Below are positions 1 through 7,374 of a DNA stretch of 64,000 nt, piece by piece. The position numbers and the translations under genes are program-made. Numbering within the stretch: position 1 is the first letter of the stretch; each line of letters starts with the position of its first letter. The notes below the pieces were generated by a model. The model had not been told where the DNA came from. It saw only the letters and a list, made by a program, of their open reading frames with translations, and made no database searches. Source of the stretch: ZC4RG30 sp963777735 (GTDB taxonomy: Bacteria > Pseudomonadota > Gammaproteobacteria > Steroidobacterales > Steroidobacteraceae); NCBI GenBank assembly GCA_963777735.1, contig CAVZRQ010000002.1, forward strand, positions 1 through 64,000, read 5' to 3'.

Positions 1-85
1 GGGTGGCGCTCGTGCATACGGTTTGGTTCTTCCGAGATCGAGGTTCGCGCTATTCCGTTGGGTCCGTCTATGTTTCGACCTCCAT

Positions 86-703
86 ATGATGACCATTGTG
101 GCAAGAGTGGCTGGAACTCTAGCAGCCGTACTCGCACTCCTTGTAGCAGTCATTGGTGGCTTGATCACACCTGGCCATTCCCACGCCGCGAACTACATCT
201 CCGAGCTTGGTGCCCGCGGTGCGCCATACGGCGAGCAGGTTAGTGTCGCTGGCTTTCTGCCAATTGGAATTGCATCGCTGATTGCACTATTGGCAAGCGC
301 ACGCCTGGAAGCAAATAGAGGGCTCCAGGCGAGCGTCGTGTGGATGTTGACGGTGCCTATCGCCTACATCGTCGCGGCATTTGCTAGGTGCGGTCCCGGT
401 TGTGCTGGCATGGACGCTGCTCAAGCAGCGCACAACCTGGCGGGAATGGCGGAATACCTTGGCGGTGCGATTGCTCTCGGGACCGCCGGCGTGGCATTGG
501 CGCGTGTAGGGCGCGGAGTCGCAGGAGCAGTGTGCTGGGCACTTTGTGGGATTGTACTTATGTGTCTATACGGCATCGGCCAGCCCCTGTCGGAGTATCG
601 AGGCGCTGCTCAACGCGTTGCGGAAATCGTGCTATTCGGCTTCATTCTCTACCTAACGTGGCATCAGCGCCCATGCGCCACACGAGTGGCGCCCGGTCGC
701 TGA
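86..703 (+). CDS. DUF998-family membrane protein, cassette gene
   Basis: About 205 residues with roughly six hydrophobic segments, so an inner-membrane protein. The stretch YISELGARGAPY after the first segment and HNLAGMAEYLG near residue 115 fit the DUF998 family, whose function is unknown. ATG 86 is chosen (ATG 89 is equally possible) because the frame upstream adds a hydrophilic, unrelated stretch. The last residues and the TGA lie inside the right half of an attC site, so the natural C-terminus was probably replaced when cassettes were joined. It is the first gene of the visible array. Confidence 0.7.
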   Translation: MMTIVARVAGTLAAVLALLVAVIGGLITPGHSHAANYISELGARGAPYGEQVSVAGFLPIGIASLIALLASARLEANRGLQASVVWMLTVPIAYIVAAFARCGPGCAGMDAAQAAHNLAGMAEYLGGAIALGTAGVALARVGRGVAGAVCWALCGIVLMCLYGIGQPLSEYRGAAQRVAEIVLFGFILYLTWHQRPCATRVAPGR

Positions 704-718
704 TGCGGGGCGTTGGCC
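661..718 (+). repeat. attC right half
   Basis: The arm resembling GTCGCTGATGCGGGACGTT ends in core GTTGGCC (712-718), but the left RYYYAAC core and left arm are missing. The preceding gene stops inside it. A truncated site. Confidence 0.65.
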
Positions 719-736
719 GGCGCCTCCCGGTTTGGC

Positions 737-765
737 TTGACCGCCCGATTTGTCGTAGCTACGAT
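737..765 (+). promoter_or_regulatory. Promoter of the brnT-brnA cassette with palindromic operator
   Basis: TTGACC (737-742) and TACGAT (760-765) are separated by 17 bases, close to a sigma-70 promoter. A perfect 12-base palindrome, TCGTAGCTACGA (753-764), overlaps the -10 box. BrnA antitoxins are known to repress their own operon, so this palindrome is a good operator candidate. The predicted start point falls at or next to ATG 771, which would make the transcript leaderless. Binding is inferred. Confidence 0.65.
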
Positions 766-770
766 AACGC

Positions 771-1043
771 ATGCGCATCACTTTCAACCGTCAGAAATGG
801 TTGCGCACGTTGCAGGACAGGGGCCTGGACATGCGCCGCGCAAACGAAGTCTTTGCCGGCCCGCAGTTCACCCGTCCAGACCTGCGCGAGGACTACGGAG
901 AGGCCAGGTTTATTACAGTCGGTTGGCTGGATTCGAGGCTGGTGGTGGTTGCGTGGACACCCCGAGGCATAGCCAGACGAATCATCAGCATGAGGCATTG
1001 CCATGAGCGCGAAGCGAAAACTTTCTACCCGTACTTCCCGTAA
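771..1043 (+). CDS. brnT: BrnT family toxin
   Basis: A 90-residue protein with the BrnT layout: an N-terminal strand and helix (FNRQKWLRTLQDRGLD), the segment VFAGPQFTRPDLREDYGEAR and the strand pair RFITVGWLDSRLVVVAWT followed by RRIISMRHCHEREAKTFY. BrnT toxins are RelE-like ribonucleases that block translation and are neutralised by BrnA. The 3' end overlaps brnA by 41 bases, the usual toxin-first order. It has its own promoter just upstream. Such pairs are common in long cassette arrays, where they are thought to stabilise the array. Recognised from sequence pattern only. Confidence 0.85.
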   Translation: MRITFNRQKWLRTLQDRGLDMRRANEVFAGPQFTRPDLREDYGEARFITVGWLDSRLVVVAWTPRGIARRIISMRHCHEREAKTFYPYFP

Positions 1044-1278
1044 TAGCGAGGAAGTTCCGGAGCTTGATGCGGCCTGGATTGCCGGAGCCGACTACTACGA
1101 GGGGAAGAAGCTCGTGCGTCGCGGTCGTCCACCGCTGGAGAACCCGCGCCAATTGCTTTCAATTCGCCTCCCGCAGGACGTGATAGCTAGTTGGAAGGCC
1201 TCTGGTCCCGGCTGGCAAACGCGCATGGCAGACGTACTAGAGAAGGCTCGTCCTCGTAGCCGACGTAGCGCCGGCTAA
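1003..1278 (+). CDS. brnA: BrnA family antitoxin
   Basis: A 91-residue protein with a basic N-terminus, the segment ELDAAWIAGADYYEGKKLVRRGRP typical of BrnA (only the part up to the GRP turn is quoted here in outline), and a C-terminal ribbon-helix-helix-like stretch (LLSIRLPQDVIASWKASG). BrnA binds BrnT and represses the operon. It starts inside the end of brnT, so the two are translationally linked. Its TAA stop (1276-1278) lies within the left core of the following attC site, showing that gene and attC form one cassette. Confidence 0.85.
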   Translation: MSAKRKLSTRTSRNSEEVPELDAAWIAGADYYEGKKLVRRGRPPLENPRQLLSIRLPQDVIASWKASGPGWQTRMADVLEKARPRSRRSAG

Positions 1279-1398
1279 CAACCGCATGCAGCGAGCGGGT
1301 CACCATAAAGTGCACGCGCCCAACTGTCCCGCAAGGTTCAGCATCAGCGACTATGCGCCGCAAGGCCGGCGCGCCGTCGCTGATGCGGGACGTTGGGC
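1273..1398 (+). repeat. attC site, 126 bp
   Basis: Core GGCTAAC (1273-1279) pairs with GTTGGGC (1392-1398). The centre has CATAAAGTGCACGCGCCC and the right arm GCTGATGCGGGACGTT, the commonest long type in this array. The two arms are imperfect inverted repeats. Confidence 0.9.
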
Positions 1399-1403
1399 GA
1401 CAC

Positions 1404-1931
1404 TTGAGTAAGTCGGCGGCGCTTCGGAAGGAGCTCAAGGTCAGCCTGTGGCCATTCCTTGAGCGCGCGGGATTTGTGCCCGGCAGATCGACATCGCTGT
1501 TTACGCCGTTTAGTCGCCATACCGCTGATATGGTTCACGTCTGCGAGATTCAGTGGGACAAGTATCATCGGCCCAGTTTTGTTGTGAACTTTGGAGAAGT
1601 GCCGATGGCAAGACTCTCCGATGTTCCACCACATGAAATTGAGAAGGGTGAGCTTATAAATCACTCTGATCAATTACTACGTCTAAAGTGTCGGAAAGTG
1701 CTAATAGGATCGAGGGGATCTTGGTACGGGCTGGGCAAGCCACTTTGGGAGAAGATGACCACCCTAAGGTGGAACTACACACCTCCACAGGTGGCTGCAA
1801 TGACAATCGATCACTTTGCGGAAGTCGAAGAGTGGTGGTGTACCAAGAGAATCGGTCCTCATATTGTGGAGATACGCCGCACACGGAATCGTGTCGCCCA
1901 ACAGCCACATGTAGGGAACGGGCGCACATAA
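1404..1931 (+). CDS. DUF4304-like protein
   Basis: About 175 residues from TTG 1404, the first start after the attC core. The N-terminal third (LRKELKVSLWPFLERAGF, then a basic turn and CEIQWDKYHRPSFVVNFGE) follows the DUF4304 pattern of a helix, the phrase LKPxGF and a strand pair ending in VNxG. Function of that family is unknown; members are often near toxin or immunity genes. The C-terminal residues (RVAQQPHVGNGRT) are encoded by the left arm of an attC site, so the true end may have been lost. Confidence 0.5.
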   Translation: MSKSAALRKELKVSLWPFLERAGFVPGRSTSLFTPFSRHTADMVHVCEIQWDKYHRPSFVVNFGEVPMARLSDVPPHEIEKGELINHSDQLLRLKCRKVLIGSRGSWYGLGKPLWEKMTTLRWNYTPPQVAAMTIDHFAEVEEWWCTKRIGPHIVEIRRTRNRVAQQPHVGNGRT

Positions 1932-1948
1932 GGTGCCCGCGCCCAAAA
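1896..1948 (+). repeat. attC left half
   Basis: Core GCCCAAC (1896-1902) and the central CATAAGGTGCCCGCGCCC are present, but no right arm follows. About 75 bases of unrelated sequence (1949-2022) lead to the next complete site, probably the scar of a lost cassette. Confidence 0.6.
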
Positions 1949-2022
1949 GTTCTCGTGACCTGAAGGGTAACGACCTTGAAGGAAATCAAAAACATGAGAG
2001 TGCTAGTAGCCGGCGCCGTGTC

Positions 2023-2157
2023 GCCCAACAAACACATGCAGCGCGCCAGGAGGCAGAAAGTGCTCGGCCGCGGGCGATTGAGGTTTGTGCGCGGGCAAGT
2101 CCCACTTGCCCGCTTGCTGACAGCTCAGCCCGCGGGCGCTGATGTGAGCCGTTAGGC
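2023..2157 (+). repeat. attC site, 135 bp
   Basis: Core GCCCAAC (2023-2029) and core GTTAGGC (2151-2157), with AGAAAGTGCTCGGCCGCGGG in the centre. It belongs to the second long type in the array, marked by GTGCTCGGCCGC instead of GTGCACGCGCCC. It is followed three bases later by the next gene's ATG. Confidence 0.85.
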
Positions 2158-2160
2158 GAC

Positions 2161-2646
2161 ATGAAGAATACAGCGGCCTTGACAGCTATTGCCCTTCTTA
2201 GCACTGCACCTTATGCAATAGCGCAGTGCGACACGGGCAAAACCTTAGCCGTCAAGGAGTTGTCTCAGGAGGAGACCACGCTTCGCACGGCCATCTATCT
2301 GGAGATGTGCAAGAGAGTCGGTGGAGACCTAGTCGACGGCGATGATTCCGAGTTGGGAGCACGGGTGAAATTCCCCACGGGATTTAGGGTCGACGTAAGG
2401 CCGAGCGATGAATTGATGGACTCCATGCGCCGCGAAAAGCGCAGAGTCATACTGGCATCGATCACCGAAGCAACAGGAAAGGTATCGTGGGTGTACGTAC
2501 TGAAATCCTCAGGGAATCAGCGATACGATGCGGCGGCAATGACAATGTTTGGTGCGACAACATTCGACGAGCCAACCACACTTGACGGAATACCCATCAA
2601 GGTGTTCCGTACTCTCTGGTACTCATTTGAAACGACAGAGCAATAA
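2161..2646 (+). CDS. Secreted TonB-C-terminal-like protein
   Basis: 161 residues. Residues 1-21 form a signal peptide ending AIAQ-C. The C-terminal half has the TonB C-terminal pattern: a strand with VILASITEATGKVSWVYVLK, SSGNQRYDAAAMTM, then PTTLDGIPIKVFRTLWYSF. It lacks the membrane anchor and proline-rich linker of a real TonB, so it is unlikely to energise a receptor by itself. The segment EMCKRVGGDLVDGDDSEL is shared with the cassette gene at 11812, so the two are clearly homologous. It starts three bases after attC. Role unknown; a periplasmic job is inferred. Confidence 0.65.
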   Translation: MKNTAALTAIALLSTAPYAIAQCDTGKTLAVKELSQEETTLRTAIYLEMCKRVGGDLVDGDDSELGARVKFPTGFRVDVRPSDELMDSMRREKRRVILASITEATGKVSWVYVLKSSGNQRYDAAAMTMFGATTFDEPTTLDGIPIKVFRTLWYSFETTEQ

Positions 2647-2652
2647 GAGTGT

Positions 2653-2787
2653 CGCTAACAAATCGTTCCAGGGGTCCGTGAACCATAAAGTGCTCGGCCG
2701 CGGGCGAGCAGGCGGTGTGCTTGAACAAGTCCTGCGAGCCCGCGTGCTGGAGCAACGGCATCCGGCCCCTGAACTCAGCCGTTAGGC
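2653..2787 (+). repeat. attC site, 135 bp
   Basis: Core CGCTAAC (2653-2659) to core GTTAGGC (2781-2787), with CCATAAAGTGCTCGGCCGC in the centre and CTGAACTCAGCC before the right core. Confidence 0.88.
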
Positions 2788-2808
2788 GACACTACGGGGG
2801 ATGCAACA

Positions 2809-3303
2809 ATGACCGTTTTGAAGAGCCTACTACTAAGCCTGTGCATGGTCGTCACTTACGCTGCGCACTCGGCTGAACAACCTACCTCCTTATCCAAGAA
2901 GGTGGGAGGCGGCGCGTTCTCCTTTGATGTCCCAAGGACGTGGGTAATTGTGAACACGGAAGGCCAGCGCTCTCTAAACGCCAGTGATCGCTTATTTGAC
3001 CTCGTGCCAGCTGACTCCACGCTTCAGAGCAAACTCGTGGTCGTGTACTACCCGAATAGAGTACCAATCACTGCGCAGACCCACTGGGAAGCATTCACCC
3101 CAGACGGCAATGTGGAACTGCCCCGCGTTGACACTCAGCCAGGATGGATACTGGTTGGACGGGCCGGCACGATCAGGACTGCCTACTACCAAATTGGCGG
3201 CGGTACACTTGTGATTGACCTTGGTCAACGTGATTACGAACAAAGCGTGCAGGCGTTTCTAGTCGTCGTCAGGTCATTCAGGGATCTGGGCAATAACAAC
3301 TGA
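2809..3303 (+). CDS. Secreted protein of unknown function
   Basis: 164 residues with a clear signal peptide (residues 1-22, ending AAHSA). The mature part begins with GGAFSFDVPRTWVIVN, resembling the first strands of PsbP/DcrB-like folds, and the rest is strand-rich. That similarity is weak. ATG 2809 follows a purine-rich stretch and lies 21 bases after the attC core. No enzyme motif was seen. It is one of several short secreted proteins in neighbouring cassettes. Confidence 0.55.
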   Translation: MTVLKSLLLSLCMVVTYAAHSAEQPTSLSKKVGGGAFSFDVPRTWVIVNTEGQRSLNASDRLFDLVPADSTLQSKLVVVYYPNRVPITAQTHWEAFTPDGNVELPRVDTQPGWILVGRAGTIRTAYYQIGGGTLVIDLGQRDYEQSVQAFLVVVRSFRDLGNNN

Positions 3304-3311
3304 CCCCCTGT

Positions 3312-3439
3312 CGCCTATCAACTATATGAAGCGAGCTGTATCACCATGACGTGCACGCACCCGTCCGCCACACCAGCATTGGTATCAGCGATAGTGCGCC
3401 GCGTGAGTAGCGCCCAGTCACTGAGTCGTCCCGTTAGGC
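3312..3439 (+). repeat. attC site, 128 bp, altered left core
   Basis: The left core region reads CGCCTATCAAC, with a small insertion relative to GCCTAAC. The right core is GTTAGGC (3433-3439). The centre has ACCATGACGTGCACGCACCC. Confidence 0.75.
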
Positions 3440-3511
3440 CGCATCTCATTGGCCTTCATGGCTTCCGGGTATTGGAGAGCGACGGCGTTAGCACAAGCCT
3501 TGGAGGACTCG

Positions 3512-3964
3512 ATGAAAACGTTTAGAAAGCATGCATCGGGAATCGTCTTTGGAGTTCTTGCCTGTAGCGCAGCGATGAACTCTTCTGCCCAAGTAGTAGA
3601 GCCACCCGGCATCTACATGCAGGAGCTTGCCGCTGCTAAGGCTTCAAAAAAGGTCGCTGCTGTTCTTTGGACGCGACGGAGTGATCGCTTCACTCTTCAG
3701 GTAGTCTTCCCTAAAGAAAGCCGCAGAAGGATGTTCTTACCCGAAAATATGCATCCGGCTGTGAGGCTGTGGCTATTGAGCGCTGACGGACTCGTCATGT
3801 CCGCAGCGGGAGTCCCGCCGAAAGACGGCGAGGCAAGCGCGCCAACTCGGAACGAACAGACTTACACTGTGTCTCTCTCTGCGGGGGCGAAGGCAGTAGC
3901 AGTAGTGCTCCAGATTGATGATCAATACTTCGTGGATCCGGTTCCGAGCTTTAGGGAGAAGTAG
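3512..3964 (+). CDS. Secreted protein of unknown function
   Basis: 150 residues. ATG 3512 is chosen over an upstream ATG at 3449 because GGAGGA sits at a good distance before it and it begins a normal signal peptide (MKTFRKHASGIVFGVLA, cleaved near NSSAQ). The mature part (IYMQELAAAKASKKVAAVLW, then alternating strands) matches no family I recognise. It ends before the next attC, as a typical cassette gene. Confidence 0.5.
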   Translation: MKTFRKHASGIVFGVLACSAAMNSSAQVVEPPGIYMQELAAAKASKKVAAVLWTRRSDRFTLQVVFPKESRRRMFLPENMHPAVRLWLLSADGLVMSAAGVPPKDGEASAPTRNEQTYTVSLSAGAKAVAVVLQIDDQYFVDPVPSFREK

Positions 3965-3999
3965 GGCATGCTCGGAGCACGACGACCTGCGTCCATGTC

Positions 4000-4087
4000 G
4001 CCTAACAGCTCGTTGCAGGCGGACCGTGAACGATAAGATGCGCACTTCAAGGCGTTGGCGGCCGACCGCTGAACTCGGGCGTTAGGC
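4000..4087 (+). repeat. attC site, 88 bp
   Basis: Core GCCTAAC (4000-4006) to core GTTAGGC (4081-4087). This is the short type: CTCGTTGCAGGCGGACCGTG on the left, AAGGCGTTGGCGGCCGACCG on the right. The same type recurs at 7253 and 13912. Confidence 0.9.
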
Positions 4088-4092
4088 GGCGC

Positions 4093-4647
4093 GTGAGCAA
4101 ACTGCAACATATACAGAAGTGGATCGCCTTGCCAGCGCTTCTTAGTCTAGTCGGGGCAATGCCTGTGTTCTCACAGAACGTGCTGTCAGAACTCCCACGA
4201 ACGTTGCAGAGTTCAGAAACAAGAAGGCCGGATTTCATAGGTGGAGGCTCTTGCGAGCCTATCGAAAACCGGGATCCTTCGGCCAGCGCAACCCTGGTCT
4301 TGCGAAAGGCAACGCCGGCGTCAGGAGGCGTCGTATCGAGAACCTCCGCGATAGCGGTCTCTCTGCAATACAGCCTTCCAAAGTACGTTGAAGGACATTA
4401 CATGCTCACGGCTCAGTTTGAAACGACTACGCCAGGCAGGACATTTGACGGCCCTTTTCCTAATGATCATTATCCTCGTGCGTGCGCGCCGGCGGGCATC
4501 TTCAGCCTCTACTTCCCTCTGGAGGTCATGTGGAATGTCGATAGAATCAAACGTCCTATCAGAATGATCTTCTATCTGCTTGAGGGGCCTGGGCCCGTTA
4601 AAGAAGTCATTGCCAAAACTGAGTGGCTCGAATTCAGGACACAGTAG
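4093..4647 (+). CDS. Secreted protein of unknown function
   Basis: 184 residues from GTG 4093, five bases after the attC core. The N-terminus contains a signal peptide (hydrophobic IALPALLSLVGAMPVF, cleavage near FSQ). The mature protein is probably beta-rich, with two cysteines (about residues 54 and 131) that could pair in the periplasm. No recognised domain. The GTG has no strong ribosome site of its own, but no better start exists before the signal peptide. Confidence 0.5.
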   Translation: MSKLQHIQKWIALPALLSLVGAMPVFSQNVLSELPRTLQSSETRRPDFIGGGSCEPIENRDPSASATLVLRKATPASGGVVSRTSAIAVSLQYSLPKYVEGHYMLTAQFETTTPGRTFDGPFPNDHYPRACAPAGIFSLYFPLEVMWNVDRIKRPIRMIFYLLEGPGPVKEVIAKTEWLEFRTQ

Positions 4648-4654
4648 CTGTGCC

Positions 4655-4781
4655 GCCTAACAACCGCATGCAGCGATCCGGGTCGGCATAAAGTGCACGC
4701 TCGCGACCGTCATAGTAGGTTAGAGGTCAGCAATATTGCGCTGAGCGTTCGGCGTTCAGTTGCTGATGCGGGACGTTCGGC
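4655..4781 (+). repeat. attC site, 127 bp
   Basis: Core GCCTAAC (4655-4661) to core GTTCGGC (4775-4781). Long type with CATAAAGTGCACGC in the centre. Confidence 0.88.
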
Positions 4782-4784
4782 GTC

Positions 4785-5369
4785 GTGAGAGACCGCCTCC
4801 TGGCTGTTGAGGCATTTCTGATCGACATCGAACGCCTCAAGCTCGTGTCCCGCAAGGCGTATGTCAGCGACTTCTCCCGCAGAGAGAACTCTGCGGAGCA
4901 TAGCTGGCACCTGGCCATGGGACTGCTGACCCTTGCGAACGAACTCGACCTGGACATTGACCTGAACAAGGCTCTTGTCATGGCACTGATCCATGACACC
5001 TGCGAGATCGACGCGGGAGACTCGCCTGTCTATGGGCCCATTCGGCACGACCAGTATGAAGCAGAGCTGGCGTGCATAAATCGCCTCTCGTCTCACGGCG
5101 TGAAGTTCGGAGAGAGCATGCGTCAGCTCTGGTTGGAATACGAAGCTCAGGAGTCCCGGGAAAGCCGTTGGGTCAAGGTCGTGGATCGGGTCATGCCGTT
5201 TGTGGTGAATCTTGCTACGCAGGGCCAGAACTGGAAGGATCTGTCCATTCGGAGGTCCCAGGTACTGAATATCAACAAGCCTGTTCAGGATCACGCCCCC
5301 GAGATCTACGCGTGGATGGAAGAGCGCATCGAGGATTGCGTCAAAGCAGGTTGGCTCATCGACGGATGA
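4785..5369 (+). CDS. HD-domain nucleotide phosphohydrolase (YfbR/HDDC2-like)
   Basis: 194 residues from GTG 4785, three bases after the attC core. The sequence RRENSAEHSWHLAM near residue 32 and ALIHDTCEIDAGD near residue 65 are the His and His-Asp metal-binding motifs of the HD_3/YfbR group, whose members hydrolyse deoxynucleoside 5'-monophosphates. Length agrees with the family (about 190 residues). The exact substrate cannot be read from the sequence. A cytosolic enzyme with no signal peptide. Confidence 0.75.
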   Translation: MRDRLLAVEAFLIDIERLKLVSRKAYVSDFSRRENSAEHSWHLAMGLLTLANELDLDIDLNKALVMALIHDTCEIDAGDSPVYGPIRHDQYEAELACINRLSSHGVKFGESMRQLWLEYEAQESRESRWVKVVDRVMPFVVNLATQGQNWKDLSIRRSQVLNINKPVQDHAPEIYAWMEERIEDCVKAGWLIDG

Positions 5370-5401
5370 CGAAACATATGGGTAGGGTGCTCGATCATGA
5401 C

Positions 5402-5528
5402 GCCGAACAACTGCATGCAGCGATCTGGATCACCATAAAGTGCACGCGCCCAACTGTCGTCTAAGGGTTGAGTTCGGTGGTACTACGCAAGACGCGCGGC
5501 GTCCAGTCGTTGATGCGGGACGTTATGC
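5402..5528 (+). repeat. attC site, 127 bp
   Basis: Core GCCGAAC (5402-5408, one base off the consensus) to core GTTATGC (5522-5528). Centre ACCATAAAGTGCACGCGCCC. Confidence 0.82.
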
Positions 5529-5570
5529 GGCACGAAAGCACTGTGGATCGATCAAGAAACGCTCTTCCAC

Positions 5571-5976
5571 ATGACTGAACTTCTTCAGATTCTCCGGAGC
5601 CACAAGGCGGGACCCCGCCGTAGACCTCTGGCTTCGCAGTAGATCCCCGGAGCTTGGAGCTTTGGCTCAGACATGGTTCGATCGGATGCGTAAGTGCGGC
5701 TCCGACGTTCGGGAGCTGATTCATGACGGTTGTCCCGTCGCCTGTGTCGGAGACGTCGCCTTTGGCTATGTGAATGTCTTCACATCACACATTAACGTGG
5801 GGTTTTTCCGGGGTGCCGATCTGGGCGATCCCAATGATCTGCTGGAAGGCGCAGGCAAGCGCATGCGTCATGTGAAGTTGCGTCCCGGTGTCGATTGCAA
5901 TGAGATGGCTCTAAGTCGCCTCATTGAGGACGCCTACATGGACGTTAAGAGAAGGTTGGCGCACAGTGCCGCATAA
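5571..5976 (+). CDS. DUF1801 (YdhG-like) protein, probably frameshifted near its start
   Basis: The frame ending at 5976 encodes HINVGFFRGADLGDP and LLEGAGKRMRHVKLRPG, the conserved core of the DUF1801 family (function unknown). That frame has no ATG: it opens after a TGA at 5572-5574, and family-like sequence begins near 5620 (VDLWLRSRSPELGAL). ATG 5571 in another frame encodes MTELLQILRSHKAG, a good match for the expected N-terminus, so a one-base shift near 5610 is likely. Otherwise TTG 5662 would give a shortened protein. The TAA stop is inside the following attC. Confidence 0.55.
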
Positions 5977-6097
5977 AAACCGCATGCAGAGAGCTGGATC
6001 ACCATGAAATGCCCGCGCTCGACTGTCACCCATATGTCGAGGTCAGCGACCGTGCGCCGCACGTGCGGCGTCAAGTCGCTGATGTGAGCTGTTGGGC
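5971..6097 (+). repeat. attC site, 127 bp, degenerate left core
   Basis: The left core reads GCATAAA (5971-5977) in place of GCCTAAC; the right core is GTTGGGC (6091-6097). The rest, including GGATCACCATGAAATGC, is typical of the long type. Confidence 0.8.
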
Positions 6098-6102
6098 AGC
6101 AC

Positions 6103-6645
6103 GTGAACGTCCCACCAGATTTGATGGAAGCTCCCCTGGTAACTTTGCGTCGCGCACGAAGCGGTGACGCGAAAGCGCTCTTCGCACTCACAAGTGATGC
6201 CGACGTCATGAAGTACTTGGACTGGCCTAGACCCGCGGACTCCAGTGCCCCTAGAGAACACTTGGAATCTATGGAGAAGGCGTGGGATGCCGGGGTCGAA
6301 TATCAGTGGATTGTATTGGAGCGCCAGACCGCCGAGTGTGCAGGAACGGTTAGTCTCAGGATCAAGGGCCACGCCGCGGACTTCGGATACTTCTTCGGCA
6401 AGAACTTTTGGGGTCGGGGACTGGCATTTGAAGCCACAAGCGCAGTCTTAGGTTGGGTCAACGTGCAGCCTAAGATCCTCCGGATCTGGGCTACTGCAGA
6501 CGCCGAGAACCTCAGGTCTAGGCGACTCCTCGAGCGCCTCAATCTTCAATTTGAAGGGGTTATGCGCTGCGCAACCTTGCGACCTAATATCGGTAGCATG
6601 CCGCGCGACACAGTAATCTATGCACGCACAAAATCGAATCCGTAA
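6103..6645 (+). CDS. GNAT acetyltransferase, RimJ/RimL type
   Basis: 180 residues from GTG 6103, just after the attC core. Features of the RimJ/RimL group are the first strand VTLRRARSGDAKALFAL, the glycine-rich acetyl-CoA loop GRGLAFEATSAVLGW and ATADAENLRSRRLLERLNLQF near the C-terminus. These enzymes move an acetyl group from acetyl-CoA to an amine of a protein or small molecule; the acceptor is not predictable. One of several unrelated GNATs in the array. Confidence 0.8.
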   Translation: MNVPPDLMEAPLVTLRRARSGDAKALFALTSDADVMKYLDWPRPADSSAPREHLESMEKAWDAGVEYQWIVLERQTAECAGTVSLRIKGHAADFGYFFGKNFWGRGLAFEATSAVLGWVNVQPKILRIWATADAENLRSRRLLERLNLQFEGVMRCATLRPNIGSMPRDTVIYARTKSNP

Positions 6646-6663
6646 CCCCGTCTTCGAGGTGCC

Positions 6664-6690
6664 GCCTGACAACCTGTTGCTGCTGGCCAG
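6664..6690 (+). repeat. attC left-end fragment
   Basis: GCCTGACAACCTGTTGCTGC (from 6664) matches the left end of the site at 10903, then breaks off directly into a gene fragment. Confidence 0.6.
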
Positions 6691-6820
6691 CTCTGGAGAG
6701 CCCAGGGTAGGCCGTGCGATGGTTGCCCTGTTGAGTGCGACAAAGTACCTGACACCAGTGACTCTCGATGGGACTCCCGTCCGGGGATTTCCAACCGTTA
6801 CGTTCAACTTCGTGCCGTAG
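6686..6820 (+). pseudogene. C-terminal fragment of a TonB-C-like secreted protein
   Basis: About 44 codons (SGEPRVGRAMVALLS, then TPVTLDGTPVRGFPTVTFNF) closely match the last quarter of the cassette gene at 11812 (SGHPRVDRAVVAFLS, PVTFDGNAVRAFHTQTFTF). No signal peptide or N-terminal part is present; the fragment begins straight after a broken attC left end. It looks like a cassette whose 5' part was deleted together with the neighbouring attC right half. Confidence 0.7.
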
Positions 6821-6827
6821 TCATGTC

Positions 6828-6891
6828 GCGTAACAAAAACATGCCGCGCGCTGGCCGGTCTGTGAGCGGGCGCAGATGTGGGCCGATAGGC
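6828..6891 (+). repeat. attC site, 64 bp
   Basis: Core GCGTAAC (6828-6834) to core GATAGGC (6885-6891). A shortened site lacking the usual central ATAAAGTGC segment; the right arm GCGCAGATGTGGGCCGATAGGC is recognisable. Confidence 0.65.
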
Positions 6892-7003
6892 GACTGCCAG
6901 TCGAACTGCACTGACTCTTCGGAGCGCCACAATTTGGTTCGTGCAGACAATTGGTCTAGCATCCATCTCTCTCACGTCCATTCCGTATCGTTGGAGCCTG
7001 ATA

Positions 7004-7231
7004 ATGAAAGCATCATGGGCAAGCTTTCTCGGAGCGCTTGAAGGTGCGGGTGCCGCTGCGCTAGTCTGCGGACTGCTGGTAGGCATCCTCGGTTGGCACC
7101 TCGATTCCATACCTAAGATCTCGGCATTTCTCGCCGTGATTCTCCTCGGCGCAATTGTCGGTTGGTCTATTGGTACGAAACTGGCGCGCCGAAGAGCGGC
7201 ACGTCTGGCCCCACAGGCACGGTCCACTTAA
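7004..7231 (+). CDS. Small two-helix membrane protein
   Basis: 75 residues from ATG 7004. Two hydrophobic helices (GAAALVCGLLVGILGW and FLAVILLGAIVGWSIG) with a short loop, and a basic tail (LARRRAARL). An in-frame GTG at 6941 would add 21 residues without clear function. No family was recognised. It stands alone in its cassette. Confidence 0.45.
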   Translation: MKASWASFLGALEGAGAAALVCGLLVGILGWHLDSIPKISAFLAVILLGAIVGWSIGTKLARRRAARLAPQARST

Positions 7232-7252
7232 GCGAAGACCCGTAGATCAGTC

Positions 7253-7340
7253 GCCTAACATCTCGTTGCAGGCGGGCCGTTAACGATAAAGTGCAGACTT
7301 CAAGGCGTTGGCGGGCGGCCGCTGAGCTCAACCGTTATGC
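7253..7340 (+). repeat. attC site, 88 bp
   Basis: Core GCCTAAC (7253-7259) to core GTTATGC (7334-7340). Short type, nearly identical in layout to the site at 4000. Confidence 0.88.
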
Positions 7341-7374
7341 GGCACCGGAAGCGCATCGCGAGGCCGCAATCAAC

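Noticed and set aside
1994..2154. Short open frame starting MRVLVAGAV, like the first residues of an NAD-binding epimerase
   Set aside because: Only nine residues look suggestive; the rest is attC sequence, so it is too short to call.
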